A stretch of 64,000 bases of DNA from Flaveria trinervia (taxonomy: Eukaryota > Streptophyta > Magnoliopsida > Asterales > Asteraceae): assembly GCA_025506515.1 (NCBI GenBank), contig CM046454.1:30492465-30556464 (forward strand), in the 5' to 3' direction. The translations under genes were made by a program, and so were the position numbers. Below the pieces are notes generated by a model. It did no database searches. It was not told the origin of the DNA and was given only the letters and a program-made list of their open reading frames with translations. Below are positions 22,844 through 34,915 of the stretch, piece by piece (position 1 is the first letter of the stretch; each line of letters begins with the position of its first letter).

Positions 22844-24963
22844 ATGTCATCTTCGGAAGATTTTAAATCAGATAATCTCATAACGACACAAAGCCAATTT
22901 GATTCTTTTGCAGCAATGAAGAAAGAAAAATTGTCAGATTTGATTGATCGATTCTTAAAGGTGGCAAATAATCTAAAGAAGCATGTTCCTGATCTCAGTA
23001 ATCATGAACAGATTCAAAAGCTTTTAGAGTCTCTTCCGTCTGCATGGAATCATCAAGTTAAAATGCTGAAGCAAGAAAGAGGTTATGTCGACACAAAACT
23101 TATGGATATGATCAACAGACTAAAATCTCTCGAGCTGGATATCCAAAGAAACGAATTTTCAGCAAGCCGTGTTCCCACATCAAACCCACACGCTTAATAT
23201 TGATCTTGTTTCTTCTGTAACAAGCATACTTGATTACAAAACAAAGATGATTGAAAAGTTAAAGTTATTGAGAACTGATTCTGATTTAAACTCTAAATTC
23301 AGAGAAACTGTTGAAGAGAATCGTGAAGCTTTAAGAGTTGACAATGACAGTAAACTAGAGTTTGTGAGAACCGATGATGATAAGGATGGAAAAGCAGATA
23401 AAAGAGAGAAAGAATCCGAGGCTGGCGAGATGTTGAAGGTCAAAGAAGAGGAACAACAAGAAATCACAAGGGCATGCAACTGTGAAAAGAGCTTAGCTGC
23501 AGAACGAACTATCATGGGTCTTCCTTATGAGACTATTCAGGATATGTGTTCTTCGCCATGCAAAATCCGATTATTTGGGATTCATAAGGCTAACAGATTG
23601 TTATTGGAAAATGAAAAAGAATTAAAAATAATCAATAAGGAATTAAAGAAAAATGAAATTGATATTTCAAGAAAACTTTATGAAGCATTGGCTGAAAATG
23701 ATCTTTTAAGAAGAACAATTTTGGAGCGTAACGTTGAAATTAATATTTTGAGAGAAAGAGCTGTTTTAGCTCAATTTGAAACGACAAAGCTTTAAACGAA
23801 GCTTGATAAATGGACCATGTCACACATGAAAAAGGATGAGCTTATTGCTAAACAACAAGGGGCGCGGGTAAAACATGGGATTGGATATAAATCTGATGGT
23901 AAAATTGTATTTAATTTAGTTCCATCCCCTTCTACTTTATGTTATTCACCAATTCCCAGACCTCATCCTAAAAATGATTTGTTTGAACAACCTACTAATA
24001 ATCTACATGCAGGTGTGAGCGGTGTGAATCTTAATGAGGTGCGAGATGATTATGATTCTACAACTGGTATGGGATACAATAACCGAATGCTGACAGTCAA
24101 GCTAACGATTGTTCAGTCCCGTTTGTTTATAAATCTATATCTACTATTTCTTCTAACTTCTTTAATAAGTTTAAAGCAGGTGAAATTCCTACTTTTGAGC
24201 ATGTCAAGGTTGTGAAAGATGAGATAAATCAAGAATCATCGAATCATCAAGTTCCAACAACAACAATCATCCTATTCCTGTCAATCAAGATCCTTTGGAA
24301 GCCGATCTGTGTATACAAGAGTGGATAAGCTCGGATGATGAATCACACACAGAGGAGGATGTTGGTTCCTCACAGATCAAGATATCTCATGACATTGTCA
24401 AGTCACAAAAGCTTCCAAAAGCTTAATTAAGATCAATACGGATCTCGTCTCCAACTGCAAAACAACCCAGTCAATCAGTGAAGATCTCATTCCATGTTCA
24501 GCATAGCAAATGCCAAAACAAGTAAGAATCTGCTACAAGCTCAAAGCAATCCTCATCCCCACCTGCATCACACGGTCCAGTCAAGCATCAAAAGCCTTTC
24601 AAGGCTTGTTTTGAGTGTGGAAAAGAAGGTCATGTGGTAAAGAAGTGCCCTCAAAAACTTGCTTCGAATGGTAAAGGCAAAACGAATTGCTTCTCCAAAT
24701 GTAAGTCTACAAAGAATGTTCCAGACGGTAAAGGCAACACGGGTTGCTTCTCTGGATCAAGAGGTAAAAAGCACACATCTTTGAATGGTTGGATGAAAAA
24801 CCCTCCATCTAAACCTTTTCATGTGAAGTTGGTTTCACATGATTCAAAGATGAAAATGACCAAAGGTTTAAATACAAATTCTTTCCCTTCCGGTCTTAAA
24901 CAGAAAATGATTTCCAAATTTAATTCATTCAAATCCAAATTAATTGAAACGAAACAAATTTAG
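22844..24963 (+). pseudogene. gag: E5 gag, internally deleted and frameshifted
   Basis: The ATG at 22844 is preferred; the frame also opens slightly upstream without an ATG. 22844-23197 holds the end of the UBN2-like domain (LLESLPSAWNHQVKMLKQE). Compared with E3, about 120 N-terminal residues and the first zinc knuckle are missing. 23169-23795 carries the Cys module (CEKSLAAE...MCSSPCKIRLFGIHKANR) and a long coiled coil. 23817-24215 carries the short block GYKSDGKIVFNLVPSPSTL. The second knuckle (CFECGKEGHVVKKC) is near 24610-24650, and basic repeats end at 24963. Confidence 0.85.
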
Positions 24964-26793
24964 CAAATTAAAAAGAAGGATACAGATATTCCCAATTGTT
25001 TAAATAGTTGTGTGCAAAATTAGGTTTCTTATATCGATGAAAAAGGAACTTCCAGGACTACGATGGCCTGGGTTCTCCTTTCAAACTAATATGTTAATGA
25101 GTGTAGGAACAGTTCAGGAGGACTGTTAGTAATCCGGTTTACTGACATAGATTGTTCCTAATTCAAATTTGAGGCGAAACAAACAGGTTAAGGTCATGGT
25201 ATTTTATCCACAATCTGGATTTTTATCTACACAATCACAGTTATCACTTCATAATCACTACATATTTCTTGAGAATTCATTTCTTATCTTTATATTAGTG
25301 TAGTTTGGAAGACCTTCTTTGATAGATTTTTATTTTTGTATAATTTAAAAAAATTAAAAAAGATTAAATAAAAAAATAAAAAATAAATAAAAAAAAGTTT
25401 GCGAAAATAAAAATTTAGGGGGAGAGTAAAAGTAAATAAAAATGAAAAGTGAACTAGGAACTTGATTTGGGATGATTGAGAAATGATTGTATATCTTCTT
25501 GAAATGCTTGTTTTTGCATGTCTTGCGTTTTTAAAATGAGAAATAATAGTAACTGATGTTGTTATTTGATTCACATCTTATTTTTAAATTGAAAATAATA
25601 GAAAAACAAATAGATTCTTTAATGATATGCTTGGTAGACTCAGCCTGAAGAATAAAATAGACAGCAGCATCATGATTTAAATTAAAATATATGCTTAAGG
25701 ACGTCTGGATTTACGCAATCTTTTTTGGCCTGTATAAAAACTGAGTCCCGACAAAAATTGGATTGAGAATTGATCTTTCCTCCACCATGATACAAATCAT
25801 ATCAGCCATATCTTTGTGTCATGTTTGGTGTATTTTTGTGTCTTGTACTTGTGCTTATCTCCTCTGTTGTATGGTAGTACTGACCTGGAGTGATGATCTC
25901 CTCTGTTGTACGGTAGTACTGACCTGGAGCTCTCATCAACACATGATTAAATGGTCATCTCCTTTGTTATACGTAAGTGTAGACATGGAGCTCTCACCAT
26001 TTTGGTCTAAGTTGTGTCAAATCATCTAAACGATGAATTCATCACAGAATGCAATATTCTGTCGATAATCACTAGCACACTAATGCACAAGCCTTGCTTT
26101 GTAAAGATTGTTATAAAATTCAAGAAATCCTGAGGTTGGGTGAGGGTTTTTGCCAATGATTGTGGGGTCCTAACATTCTAAAGAATCTAATCAAACCTTA
26201 ACAAATCATATGTTGTTTGTTGAAAAAGATAAGGAATGGGTTTAAGTGGACAAACATATCAGCAATCATTATTGATCTGTTTAAGAATTTCAAAATTCAT
26301 TCAAAGACTGTGATTACATTCAGTTATCAGTGTGATCTCATTGCTTGTCGATGTTAAAATTCATCTTTGTGCTAAAGTATATCTTGAGGATATGATCTCA
26401 TGATCGATTCAGTTCTCGGTTTTTTTAGAAAAAACAAAAAAAATAATGATAGATACAAAAATGATATAATAAATGTATATAATAAAATAAAAATTATAAT
26501 AAATTTTCATTTCAAAATTCTTTTAGGTCTTCCATATTATGTTGTTACATTTTATCATTTTTCATGTATTTCACCGCACAAACGAACACGGGTTCACTTG
26601 TTTTTCACACACAGATAAACACGGGTTTATTTTGTTAAAATGAAATGATCTAATTAGAAATATCGAGATTGTGTTTGAGAATGTGTTTCAGATTTTTGCT
26701 TTAAGTGATGGCCGATCATCAGTTGAGCAGTGTACCTGATCAGAGAACCTATTCCTCAAGTTTGCAGAAGATACCAAGCTAGGAATCCTCCTC
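24964..26793 (+). other. E5 3' non-coding region, left part, with hairpin-ACCTG repeats
   Basis: A remnant of the gag-protease boundary (about 25040-25120) is followed directly by non-coding DNA, so pol has been deleted around 25130. A purine-rich TTAGGGGGAGAG lies near 25415. Three small hairpins, each followed by GACCTGGAG or GACATGGAG, lie at 25869-25880, 25908-25919 and 25968-25981. A block at about 26237-26270 (TTTAAGTGGACAAA) is also found in E4. E6 begins at 26799 after its CTAGA target copy. Confidence 0.75.
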
Positions 26794-26798
26794 CTAGA

Positions 26799-27111
26799 TG
26801 TTAAGTGCTCTAAGAAAGATTAACATGTGGTCTTTATTTGTCTTTTGATATTTTGTAATAGTATACGGACTATTTCTGTAATTTGTTAGTTTCTTTAATT
26901 TGTGTTTTCAGTATAAATAGCTTAGATTTGCAGGTAGATAGTAACGAATACACAAGATATTTGAATCTGCTTTTCATACTTGTAATTGTCTTAGCTTGAT
27001 ATGAATGAAAACTTGAATTTTATTGATATCTTGTTTTGATTTGATTACTTTGTGTGAATTTCATTGAATTGTGTTACAAATCATCACAGATATATTCATT
27101 TGATCCTATCA
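26799..27111 (+). repeat. E6 5' LTR (313 bp)
   Basis: Starts TGTTAAGTGC, ends CCTATCA. A TATA-like CAGTATAAATAGC lies at about 26909-26921. The PBS is two bases downstream. Confidence 0.93.
26909..26921 (+). promoter_or_regulatory. TATA-like box in E6 LTR
   Basis: TATAAATAG is preserved in the other LTR near 41183. The position fits an LTR promoter. Confidence 0.5.
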
Positions 27112-27113
27112 AA

Positions 27114-27126
27114 TGGTATCAGAGCT
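27114..27126 (+). other. E6 primer-binding site
   Basis: TGGTATCAGAGCT, matching the initiator tRNA-Met 3' end, two bases after the LTR. Confidence 0.9.
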
Positions 27127-27996
27127 GTTGGTAAGCTGTTAGTGATTGATTTTCGATTTAAGTTCATCGAACTTGAAAACCTAAAATCTCACTGAATCTG
27201 TGATTGAGATACAATTCAAGTGAAAATTTGTGAATTTCAGTTGTGTTTCATCATCAGAAATATGATTTGAAACACAATTAGCAGATCAATTCATCAAATT
27301 CAAGTAAATTGTTGAATTTGTTGTTCGAAAATGGCTTGAAGTTTCGAACTGAAATTTCAAAAATTGAGTGATTTGTTGTTGAAATTGATATTAAGAAGAA
27401 TGTTTATCGACATAAAACTTGCTTAATTGAAAAGTTTCAATTGAATTCATCAACATTTGAAGAATTTAGATGATTTGAGTCTATTATATTCATATGAACA
27501 TGATGAATGTGATGCATTAGGGTTGAAGTTTGCTGAAAAATTGTCTAAGTGTTATGCGTTTGACTACTGTTTAGTCGCAACAACACTGTGTAGACGTTTT
27601 CAGTTCAGACGTTTGATCACTGTTCGAGTGTCCAGACATATCATTGTTGAAAAGTTTTGAACTATTTAGACGTTTGATAACTGTGTAGGCGCATCAACAC
27701 TATGTAGACGCATCAACACTGTGTATACGCATTACAACTGTTCAGATATTTTACAACTGTTTAGACGCATCAATTTTAGACGTTTTTGGAAAATTTTTCT
27801 AAGGCATTCCCTTAGACGTTTATCAACTTAGACGCATCAACTGTTGAGACGTTTGAATACTGTTGAGACGTTTGAATACTGTTCAGACGTTTTAACCTTG
27901 ATACTTAGAATTTTTTTTTTTTTAAATTCTTTGAAAAACTTTTTCAAATTTTTTTAAAAAAAATTCAAAATATAAGAAAACAACAAAAATATAAGA
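27127..27996 (+). other. E6 leader with reiterated CTGTTTAGACGCATCA motif
   Basis: Non-coding. Between about 27590 and 27900 the core TAGACG or CAGACG recurs about fourteen times, usually after CTGT and before TTT or CATCA. 27751-27770 is a perfect 20-nt complement of 36479-36498 in the 3' region. The leader ends in an A/T-rich stretch before the gag ATG at 27997. Confidence 0.75.
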
Positions 27997-29172
27997 ATGG
28001 TAAAATCAGAAGATTCTGAAAACAGAGTTCCAAAACATAAAAATAGAGCTGATTTCAAAAATTGGTCTCTTAGACTAAAACAACATTTTAATTCCATTGA
28101 CACTGATCTCTGGAAATCTATAGAAAAAGGACCATACATTCCTATAATAACTGATGGACCAGACAGAGGATTTGTGTATACTAAAGATTCTCCAGAACCT
28201 TATCCAGAAGATGATCTTCAAGGAGATGATCTGAAAAGAGTTGAGAATGATATTAAAGCCTATTCATTGATGTGTAAAGGACTACCTTTGGAAGTTCTTA
28301 CAAGGCTTGATGCATATCAAACTGGATATACACTATATAAAGCATTGAAGATCATTTGTGAAGGAGGTAAAGAGATTCAAAATTTAAAGAAAAAAAAGCT
28401 TAAAAGACAATTAGAATTATTTCAACATTTGTCTGGAGAGACAATAAATCAAATGATGAATAAATTTGTTCAACTCATAACTGAGATGTCAACAGCTAGT
28501 ATCAAACCTGATCTTGAAGATTTAAATCTCAGACTACTCAATGCTTTACCATCTTCATGGAAACAAACTGTAACACTACTAAAGCATACTGAGAAGTTTC
28601 CAATGGATCTAGATCTTCTTATTGCAAAAATAGAATCAGTGGAGATTGATGAAAGCTCAAGGAACAATGATAGAGCAGCATCAATGTCTCAATATCAGTT
28701 TGTTGCTTCACCTGCAACCACCATAGAAAATGCATTCATGGCAAAGAGTGAGAAAAGTCCTGAAGAAGAAGGAGACTTGTTTGTAGGAGCAGGATTTTTC
28801 ACTGACTCATCATTTACCAGTGCACCTGCATATACAACTCAGTCTCATTCTCAATCTCCTCCTAAACCACAGTCACAATCATCAAATATTCAGACAGAGA
28901 CTTCTTCATCATCTAACTCTGCTAAATCTAGCAAAGTTAAAGATGTGATTAACATCCTATTAGAGGATGAAGAGTCCAAAACTACATTTACTGCTTTTAT
29001 GGCCAGCTTTCAAGCATATCAAGGTAGCTATTTAACTCAACTTGATTTTGTTTTACAGGATTTATTTGAGATGGATCCTGAAGATGTTGAAGAGATGGAC
29101 CTGAACTGGCAGATGGTGATCATTGCCTACAGGACTCAAACATTCTTATGTCAACAAGAAATACAAGCCTAG
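27997..29172 (+). pseudogene. gag: E6 gag N-terminal part
   Basis: A 391-residue open block from ATG 27997. The UBN2-like domain runs from about residue 20 to 215, including WKSIEKGPYIP (residues 45-55) and LLNALPSSWKQTVTLLK. A Ser/Gln-rich low-complexity segment follows, then an acidic segment close to the first knuckle. The frame shifts near 29140 and continues in the block starting at 29123. The long leader and an ATG directly at the start of homology support this start. Confidence 0.88.
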
Positions 29173-30764
29173 TGCAAACAAGACTGTTAGATTTGACAAG
29201 TCAAAAGCTAGATGTTTCAACTGCAACAGTTATGGACACTTTTCAAGAGAATGCAAAGCTCCAAGGAATAATGGAGGAAGTGCTCATTCAAGCACAAATA
29301 ATCAAAGGTTTCAACAAGCTCAAAAGACTTTTCAAAAGCCTTATCAAAGTCTTCCTATGCCAAAGCTTAAAGATGAAACCAAATCATCTGATGAAACAAA
29401 GAAAGCACTAGTAGTCAACATAAAAGATGGATATGATTGGAGTGCATATGCAGATCAATTTACAAATGACTTAAAATCAAGTTTGTCTCTTATTACAGAA
29501 ATTCAAGAGGAAGATTGGTCAGAAAATAATGACCCAAAAGTGGAAAGTGATGAAGAGAAAGATAACTATGATTGGAGTGACAAGTCTGACCCTAAAGAGG
29601 ATACAGAGGAAGTAGCTCTAATGGTTCAGTCTGATCAACCAAAGGTTAAATCTTCTACTTCATCATCTGAAACCACAGTTCCAGAATTTCCTGAAATACC
29701 ATCAGAAGTAAGAGAAAAGCTTTGCACCAAATCATGCTTTGAACATGTTGAACACTACAGAAACTATTCATTCAAAATCTGTGAAAAGCTAAAACAAGAG
29801 AATCTATGCATAATCAACTTAAATCTGATCATAAAACTGCAGATCAAAAGATTATCTCTCTTCAAAATTCATGGAACAAAACAATCAAAGATTTATAAAT
29901 TGTTACAAAACAACTAGAAGAGATGACCAAGAATTTGAACAAGAGAAAATAGCACATGCTTCTACTCAAGTTGATCTAGCAAAAGTAAAGAGTTCAAAAA
30001 TGATAGTAGAAAAACTAATCAGTAAAAGGAAAGATAAACAAAAAGCAGGATTAGGTTTCACTCATGAACCTATGCCTGAATCTATCACAAACACACTACC
30101 AGAGAATTTCAATACTCATGATCATTCACCTGAAAATAAAGCAAAGCTTAAAGCCTTTCAGATCAAAACCAAGAATGCAGAAGAAGAAAAAGAAAATGTC
30201 CAAGTGTTTGTTGAAAAAGATCAAGAAAAAATCAAAAATGGACATCCAATCAAGATAAAATCATATCAACCAAAACAACCAAAACAAAATTTCTCTTCTG
30301 ATCAAATTCATAATGTAATAGAAGAAGTCAGAATTCAAAACAAGGATAAACAACAGATAGGAACATCAGAAGATTCAAACACAATCAATATGAAACAATT
30401 TCAATCGGAAAAGGAATCTTCTTCTGATGATGTTCAATCTGAAAATAAACCAAGCTCTTCTAAATCAAAGAATCAAAGAAGAAGAAAGAAATCTGCAAAA
30501 GCAACATCTGAACAAAACAAAAGTTCAGAAAATTTGATTAAAGCAACAATTCAAACAACAAAAATAAAACCAATTAAATTTGTGTCAGCACGTATGTTAA
30601 ATATGAATTCTCTTTCAAATAATAAAGCAAATGTTATGAACAAATCAAACTCTGATCTGAAATCTAGTTCGGATTCAAAGACTTCCGCTGTAACAAAAAG
30701 ATTTGTTTCTAATACATTCAAGAAGGAAGTTCATGTTAAACAAATGAACAATAATCTGACATAA
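29123..30764 (+). pseudogene. gag: E6 gag middle part with first zinc knuckle and coiled coil
   Basis: 29123-29917 begins with a basic segment and the CCHC knuckle CFNCNSYGHFSREC (near 29215-29255), followed by acidic repeats with DYDW-like motifs and a Cys module (LCTKSCFEHVEHYR) near 29720-29765. 29871-30764, in another frame, holds the block GLGFTHEPMPESI and a Lys/Gln/Ser-rich segment. At least one frameshift lies near 29810-29890. The same order of knuckle, Cys pair, coil and GLGF/GLGY block is seen in E4 gag. Confidence 0.83.
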
Positions 30765-30773
30765 AATCAAACT

Positions 30774-31440
30774 GTGAAAAATGAAAGACAACAGCTTAAC
30801 TATATGACACCAAAGTCAAACATTATGTCATTTTCAAAAGTTAACAAAAAGTTGTTTTTAACACCACAAAAGTACTGTGAAATTTGTGATATGAAAAATC
30901 ACAATACTGCTGAGTGCTACTTCAACAAATACTGTCACATATGTGACATGAGAAATCATTCGAAAGCAGATTGTTACTATAACAAATATTGTACTTACTG
31001 TGATGAAAAGACTCACAACACTGTAGATTGTTACTTTAGAAATAGATCTCTCACTAGAAACTTTGCAAAATCAAACATAAGCAAAGGATTTGCTAATCCA
31101 CAGTATTTGAGAAATCAAACTAATGGATTTCAAAGAGACATTAATCAACCTAATGTAGGTTGAGATCTTTTATTAAGAACAACTATATGAGCTCAAAACA
31201 TAATATGCAAGAACACTTTATACCAAGATCTATAAGGATGACTAATAAAAATGTTAGACATCAATACATTTCAAAAGATGATCAATCGAATGGTATGATT
31301 GTTCACAAAAATAAATCAAACAATTTTCAGAATAAAATTGGTAAATTCATCAAAAATAAACCTGATTTGAATAATCTCCATTATAAACAATTTACAATTG
31401 TTGATAAATTGGAAAGCTCAAGACCATTTCGGCTTGGGTA
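30774..31440 (+). pseudogene. gag: E6 gag C-terminal part with three tandem zinc knuckles
   Basis: 30774-31163 carries three consecutive C-x2-C-x4-H-x4-C knuckles in repeats of about 19 residues (CEICDMKNHNTAEC, CHICDMRNHSKADC, CTYCDEKTHNTVDC), encoded at about 30870-31035. 31160-31441 continues in another frame with a basic Lys/Asn-rich tail. Related elements here have a single second knuckle at this place, so the triplication is specific to E6. Such knuckles bind RNA in nucleocapsids; specificity here is unknown. Confidence 0.85.
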
Positions 31441-31469
31441 GATATTTCAACTTAAATTTCTTGTAGTGT

Positions 31470-32839
31470 AGGTACGCCCAAAAAGACCAATCAATACATG
31501 GTATCTGGATAGTGGGTGTAGTCGGCACATGACAGGCAATACTGGCGTGTTACAAGATTTTAAGTCAAAAGATGGAACTCACGTCGCCTTTGGTGGTGAT
31601 GTCGGAGGAAAAATAACTGGAGAAGGAACAGTATCCAATGAGATAATAAGCTTTGATAAAGTCAACTTTTGTTTACAGTTGAACTTTAATCTTTTAAGCG
31701 TATCTCAAATATGTGACAAATCTTATTCTGTTCTGTTTGATAATTCATTTTGTTATGTTTTGAAACTAGGTTTCAAGATAATCAAAGATTGAGTGATTGT
31801 TACAGCTGAGAGAGACAGAGATGTATACAAATTGGATATGTCTCAAGTTGATCCTTCAACTGAAACAACATGCCTAATTGCAAAGGCATCAAATGATGAA
31901 AGCCAGCTTTGGCATAGACGTCTCGGTCATTCGAATTTCAAGATCATGAACAAGCTTGTAGCAGGAAATCATGTCATTGGACTTCCATCCAAGAAGTTTG
32001 CAACAAATGATCACTACTCAGCATGTTTGAAGGGAAAGGAACACGGAGTGTCTTATAAGTCCAAGCCTATAAACCCAACATCCAAACCTCTTCAGATGTT
32101 ACATATGGACCTTTTTGGACCAACAAACGTCAAGAGTATTGGATGAAAATCATATTGTTTAGTTATCATTGATGACTTTACAAGATTTTCATGGGTTTTC
32201 TTTCTTTATGCCAAATCTGAAACAGCTGAATTATTAAAAGGATTTATCATTAAAGTTGAGAATCAATTAGACAACAAAGTGAAAATAATAAGAAGTGATA
32301 ATGGAACAGAATTCATAAATGCTAACATTGAAATGTTTTGTGCACAGAAAGGGATAGCTCATCAGTTCAGTGCTCCTAGAACTCCTTAACAAAATGGAGT
32401 TGCTGAAAGGAAGAATAAAACACTGATTGAAGCTGCTCGTTCTATGTTAGCTGATGCAAAAATACCTATCACTTTTTGGGATGAAGCAATATCAACTGCA
32501 TGTTTCATTCAGAATCGAATCTTAATTGTCAAAGATAAACTGAAAACACCATATGAGTTAATGTTTGGCAGAAAACCGAACATAATTTTTTTAAAATCAT
32601 TTGGTTGTCCAGTTACGATTCTTAATTCAAGTGATCAATTAGGAAAATTTGATGCAAAATCTGATAATGGATTTTTCGTTGGATATTCATCAGTTTCAAA
32701 AGCCTATCGAGTCTACAACTCTAGGACGAATGTAATCCTTGAAACATTCAACGTTAAATTTATGGAAAATTCTTTTTCATCAGTTTCAAATGGTCCTGCA
32801 TGGTTATTTGATCTAGATTCATTATCAAACTCTTTTTAA
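31470..32839 (+). pseudogene. pol: E6 protease and integrase
   Basis: The protease motif (WYLDSGCSRHMTG) is at about 31502-31540. 31529-31792 and 31793-32146 hold the flap and the GAG-pre-integrase domain (WHRRLGHSNFKIMNKLV). The integrase triad is Asp in LHMDLFGP (near 32104), Asp in RSDNGTEF (near 32295), and Glu in NGVAERKN (near 32404). In-frame stops lie at 31790, 32144 and 32388. 32444-32839 gives the conserved C-terminal domain (GFFVGYSSVSKAYRVYN). All catalytic residues are present, only stops break it. Confidence 0.9.
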
Positions 32840-32845
32840 TCCAAT

Positions 32846-34915
32846 TTGTTTGATCAATCAAATTGTCTTAATTCTACAGATAAGAAGAACTCAAAAGGAG
32901 ATCTTGGATCTTTCAGTGAAGATTTAGATTCTGATGACCCAGATGATTCAAACTTAGACTACCCATTTTTATCATTTGTCAAGGATTCAACAATTCAATA
33001 CCGTGAAAATATAGTTTCAGATCATTCAGAGTCAATTAATCAGGAAGAATCACAAAAAATTCCTAATGATAGTAACGAGTTTGTGATACCTGAGTCTGGA
33101 ACATCATCCATTTCAGGTGATGTAGTTAATACAGGTAACTTTGATTACTTTGTCAACTCACCTACTCAAGTTCCAAATTTCAATCCACATTCTTCTACTT
33201 TGATACATGAGTTTTCCAACTTGAATAAAACAAATCTGGATGTTGATGTTCAATGTGATGAGATTACTACATCTCGCATTCACAAGAATCATCCAATTTC
33301 TCAGATTATTGGTTCATTGAATGAGAAAACAATAAGGAGTAAATCAGAACAAGCAAACATATGCTTAACTCTTGTTTTCTTTCTCAAATTGTTCCTAAAA
33401 ATGTTGCCAAAGCATTAAAGGACAATGGTTGGATAGAAGCCATGCAAGAAGAATTACTTCAATTCCGCAAACAAGAAGTGTGGAATTTGGTGGATCTACC
33501 TGAAGGAGAAAATGTAATTGGCACGAAATGGTTATTTAGAAATAAGACTGATGATCGTGGTGTTGTAATAAGGAACAAAGCAAGACTTGTTGCACAAGGA
33601 TACACACAGGAAGAAGGTATAGATTATGATGAAGTGTTTGCACCAGTTGCAAGACTTGAATCTATTCGAGTTTTTCTGGCTTATGCTTCATTCATGAAAT
33701 TTAAGGTGTATCAAATGGATGTAAAGGGTGCATTTTTATATGGTCCAATTACTGATGATGTATTTGTGAAGCAACCTCCAGGCTTTGAGGATGCACAATT
33801 TCCACATCGAGTATATAAACTGAGTAAAGCTTTATATGGACTTCATCAAGCCCCTAGAATTTGGTATGAGACGTTATCACAACACTTAATCCAACATGGA
33901 TACACACGAGGGAAAATTGATTCAACTTTATTCATAAAGAAGGATAATAATGATCTTTTATGTGTACAAGTGTATGTTGATGATATCATATTTGGTTCTA
34001 CATGTCTAAAATTGTGCAATGAATTTGAAGAAATAATGAAATCTCGATTTCAAATGAGTTCAATGGAAGAGATTAATTTCTTTCTTGGACTTCAAGTCAA
34101 GCAAACTACAGATGGAATCTTCATCAATCAAGAAAAGTTTGTTGACAAGCTCTTAAAGAAATTTAAGTTGCAAGACTGTCAGTCCATACGAACTCCAGCA
34201 TATGTTAACACCAAGATTGAACCTGATCCAAAAGGAAAATCTATTGACCAAACGTTATACAGATCAATGATTGAATCTTTGATGTATCTTATTGCATCTA
34301 GACCAGACATTATGTATGCTGTTTGTGTATGTGCCAGGTATCAATCAGACCCGAAAGAATCTCACTTAATTGCTGTCAAAAGGATATTCAGGTATCTCAA
34401 AGGTAAACCAGCCTTAGGGCTTTGGTATCCTTACGAGGGTAACTTTGAACTATATGGATATACAGATAGTGATTATGGTGGATGCTGTCAAGATAGAAAA
34501 TCTACTTCGGGTGGGTGTTAATTTCTTGGTCCCAGATTAGTCTTGTGGCAATGTACGAAACAAACAAATGTCTCTGTTTCAACTGCAGAAACTGAGTACA
34601 TTGCTGCATCAGCAGGATGTTCTCAAATCCTTTGGTTGCAAAATCAATTACTGGATTATGGTTCAACTTTCTTAAAACATCAATGTACATTGATACACAG
34701 CTGCTATGTTCATAACAGCTAATCCTGTTCAACATTCAAAAACAAAACATATCGAAATTCGATATCATTTTCTTAGAGAAAACTCTGAAAAAGGATTAAT
34801 CATATTGATTCAAATTGCAACAAAAAAACAATTGGCAGGTCTATTTACTAAAGCCTTCCTACCAGAACGGTTTGAGTATTTAGTAGAATCAATTGGTCTT
34901 ATAAATCATATGTGA
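32846..34915 (+). pseudogene. pol: E6 reverse transcriptase and RNase H
   Basis: 32846-33418 is the Ser/Asp-rich linker between integrase and RT. 33361-34521 is a 386-residue RT block: GTKWLFRNK near residues 54-62, QMDVKGAFLYG at 118-128, and YVDDIIFG at 205-212, then SRPDIMYAVC and the start of RNase H (YTDSDYGGC). A stop at 34519 interrupts RNase H; it continues with STAETEYIAAS near 34580, shifts frame near 34700, and ends at 34915. The copia order and a complete palm domain are visible. Confidence 0.92.

Noticed and set aside
25290..25574. 94-residue minus-strand frame rich in Phe and Leu
   Set aside because: Product of an A/T-rich low-complexity stretch; no homology and opposite to the element.
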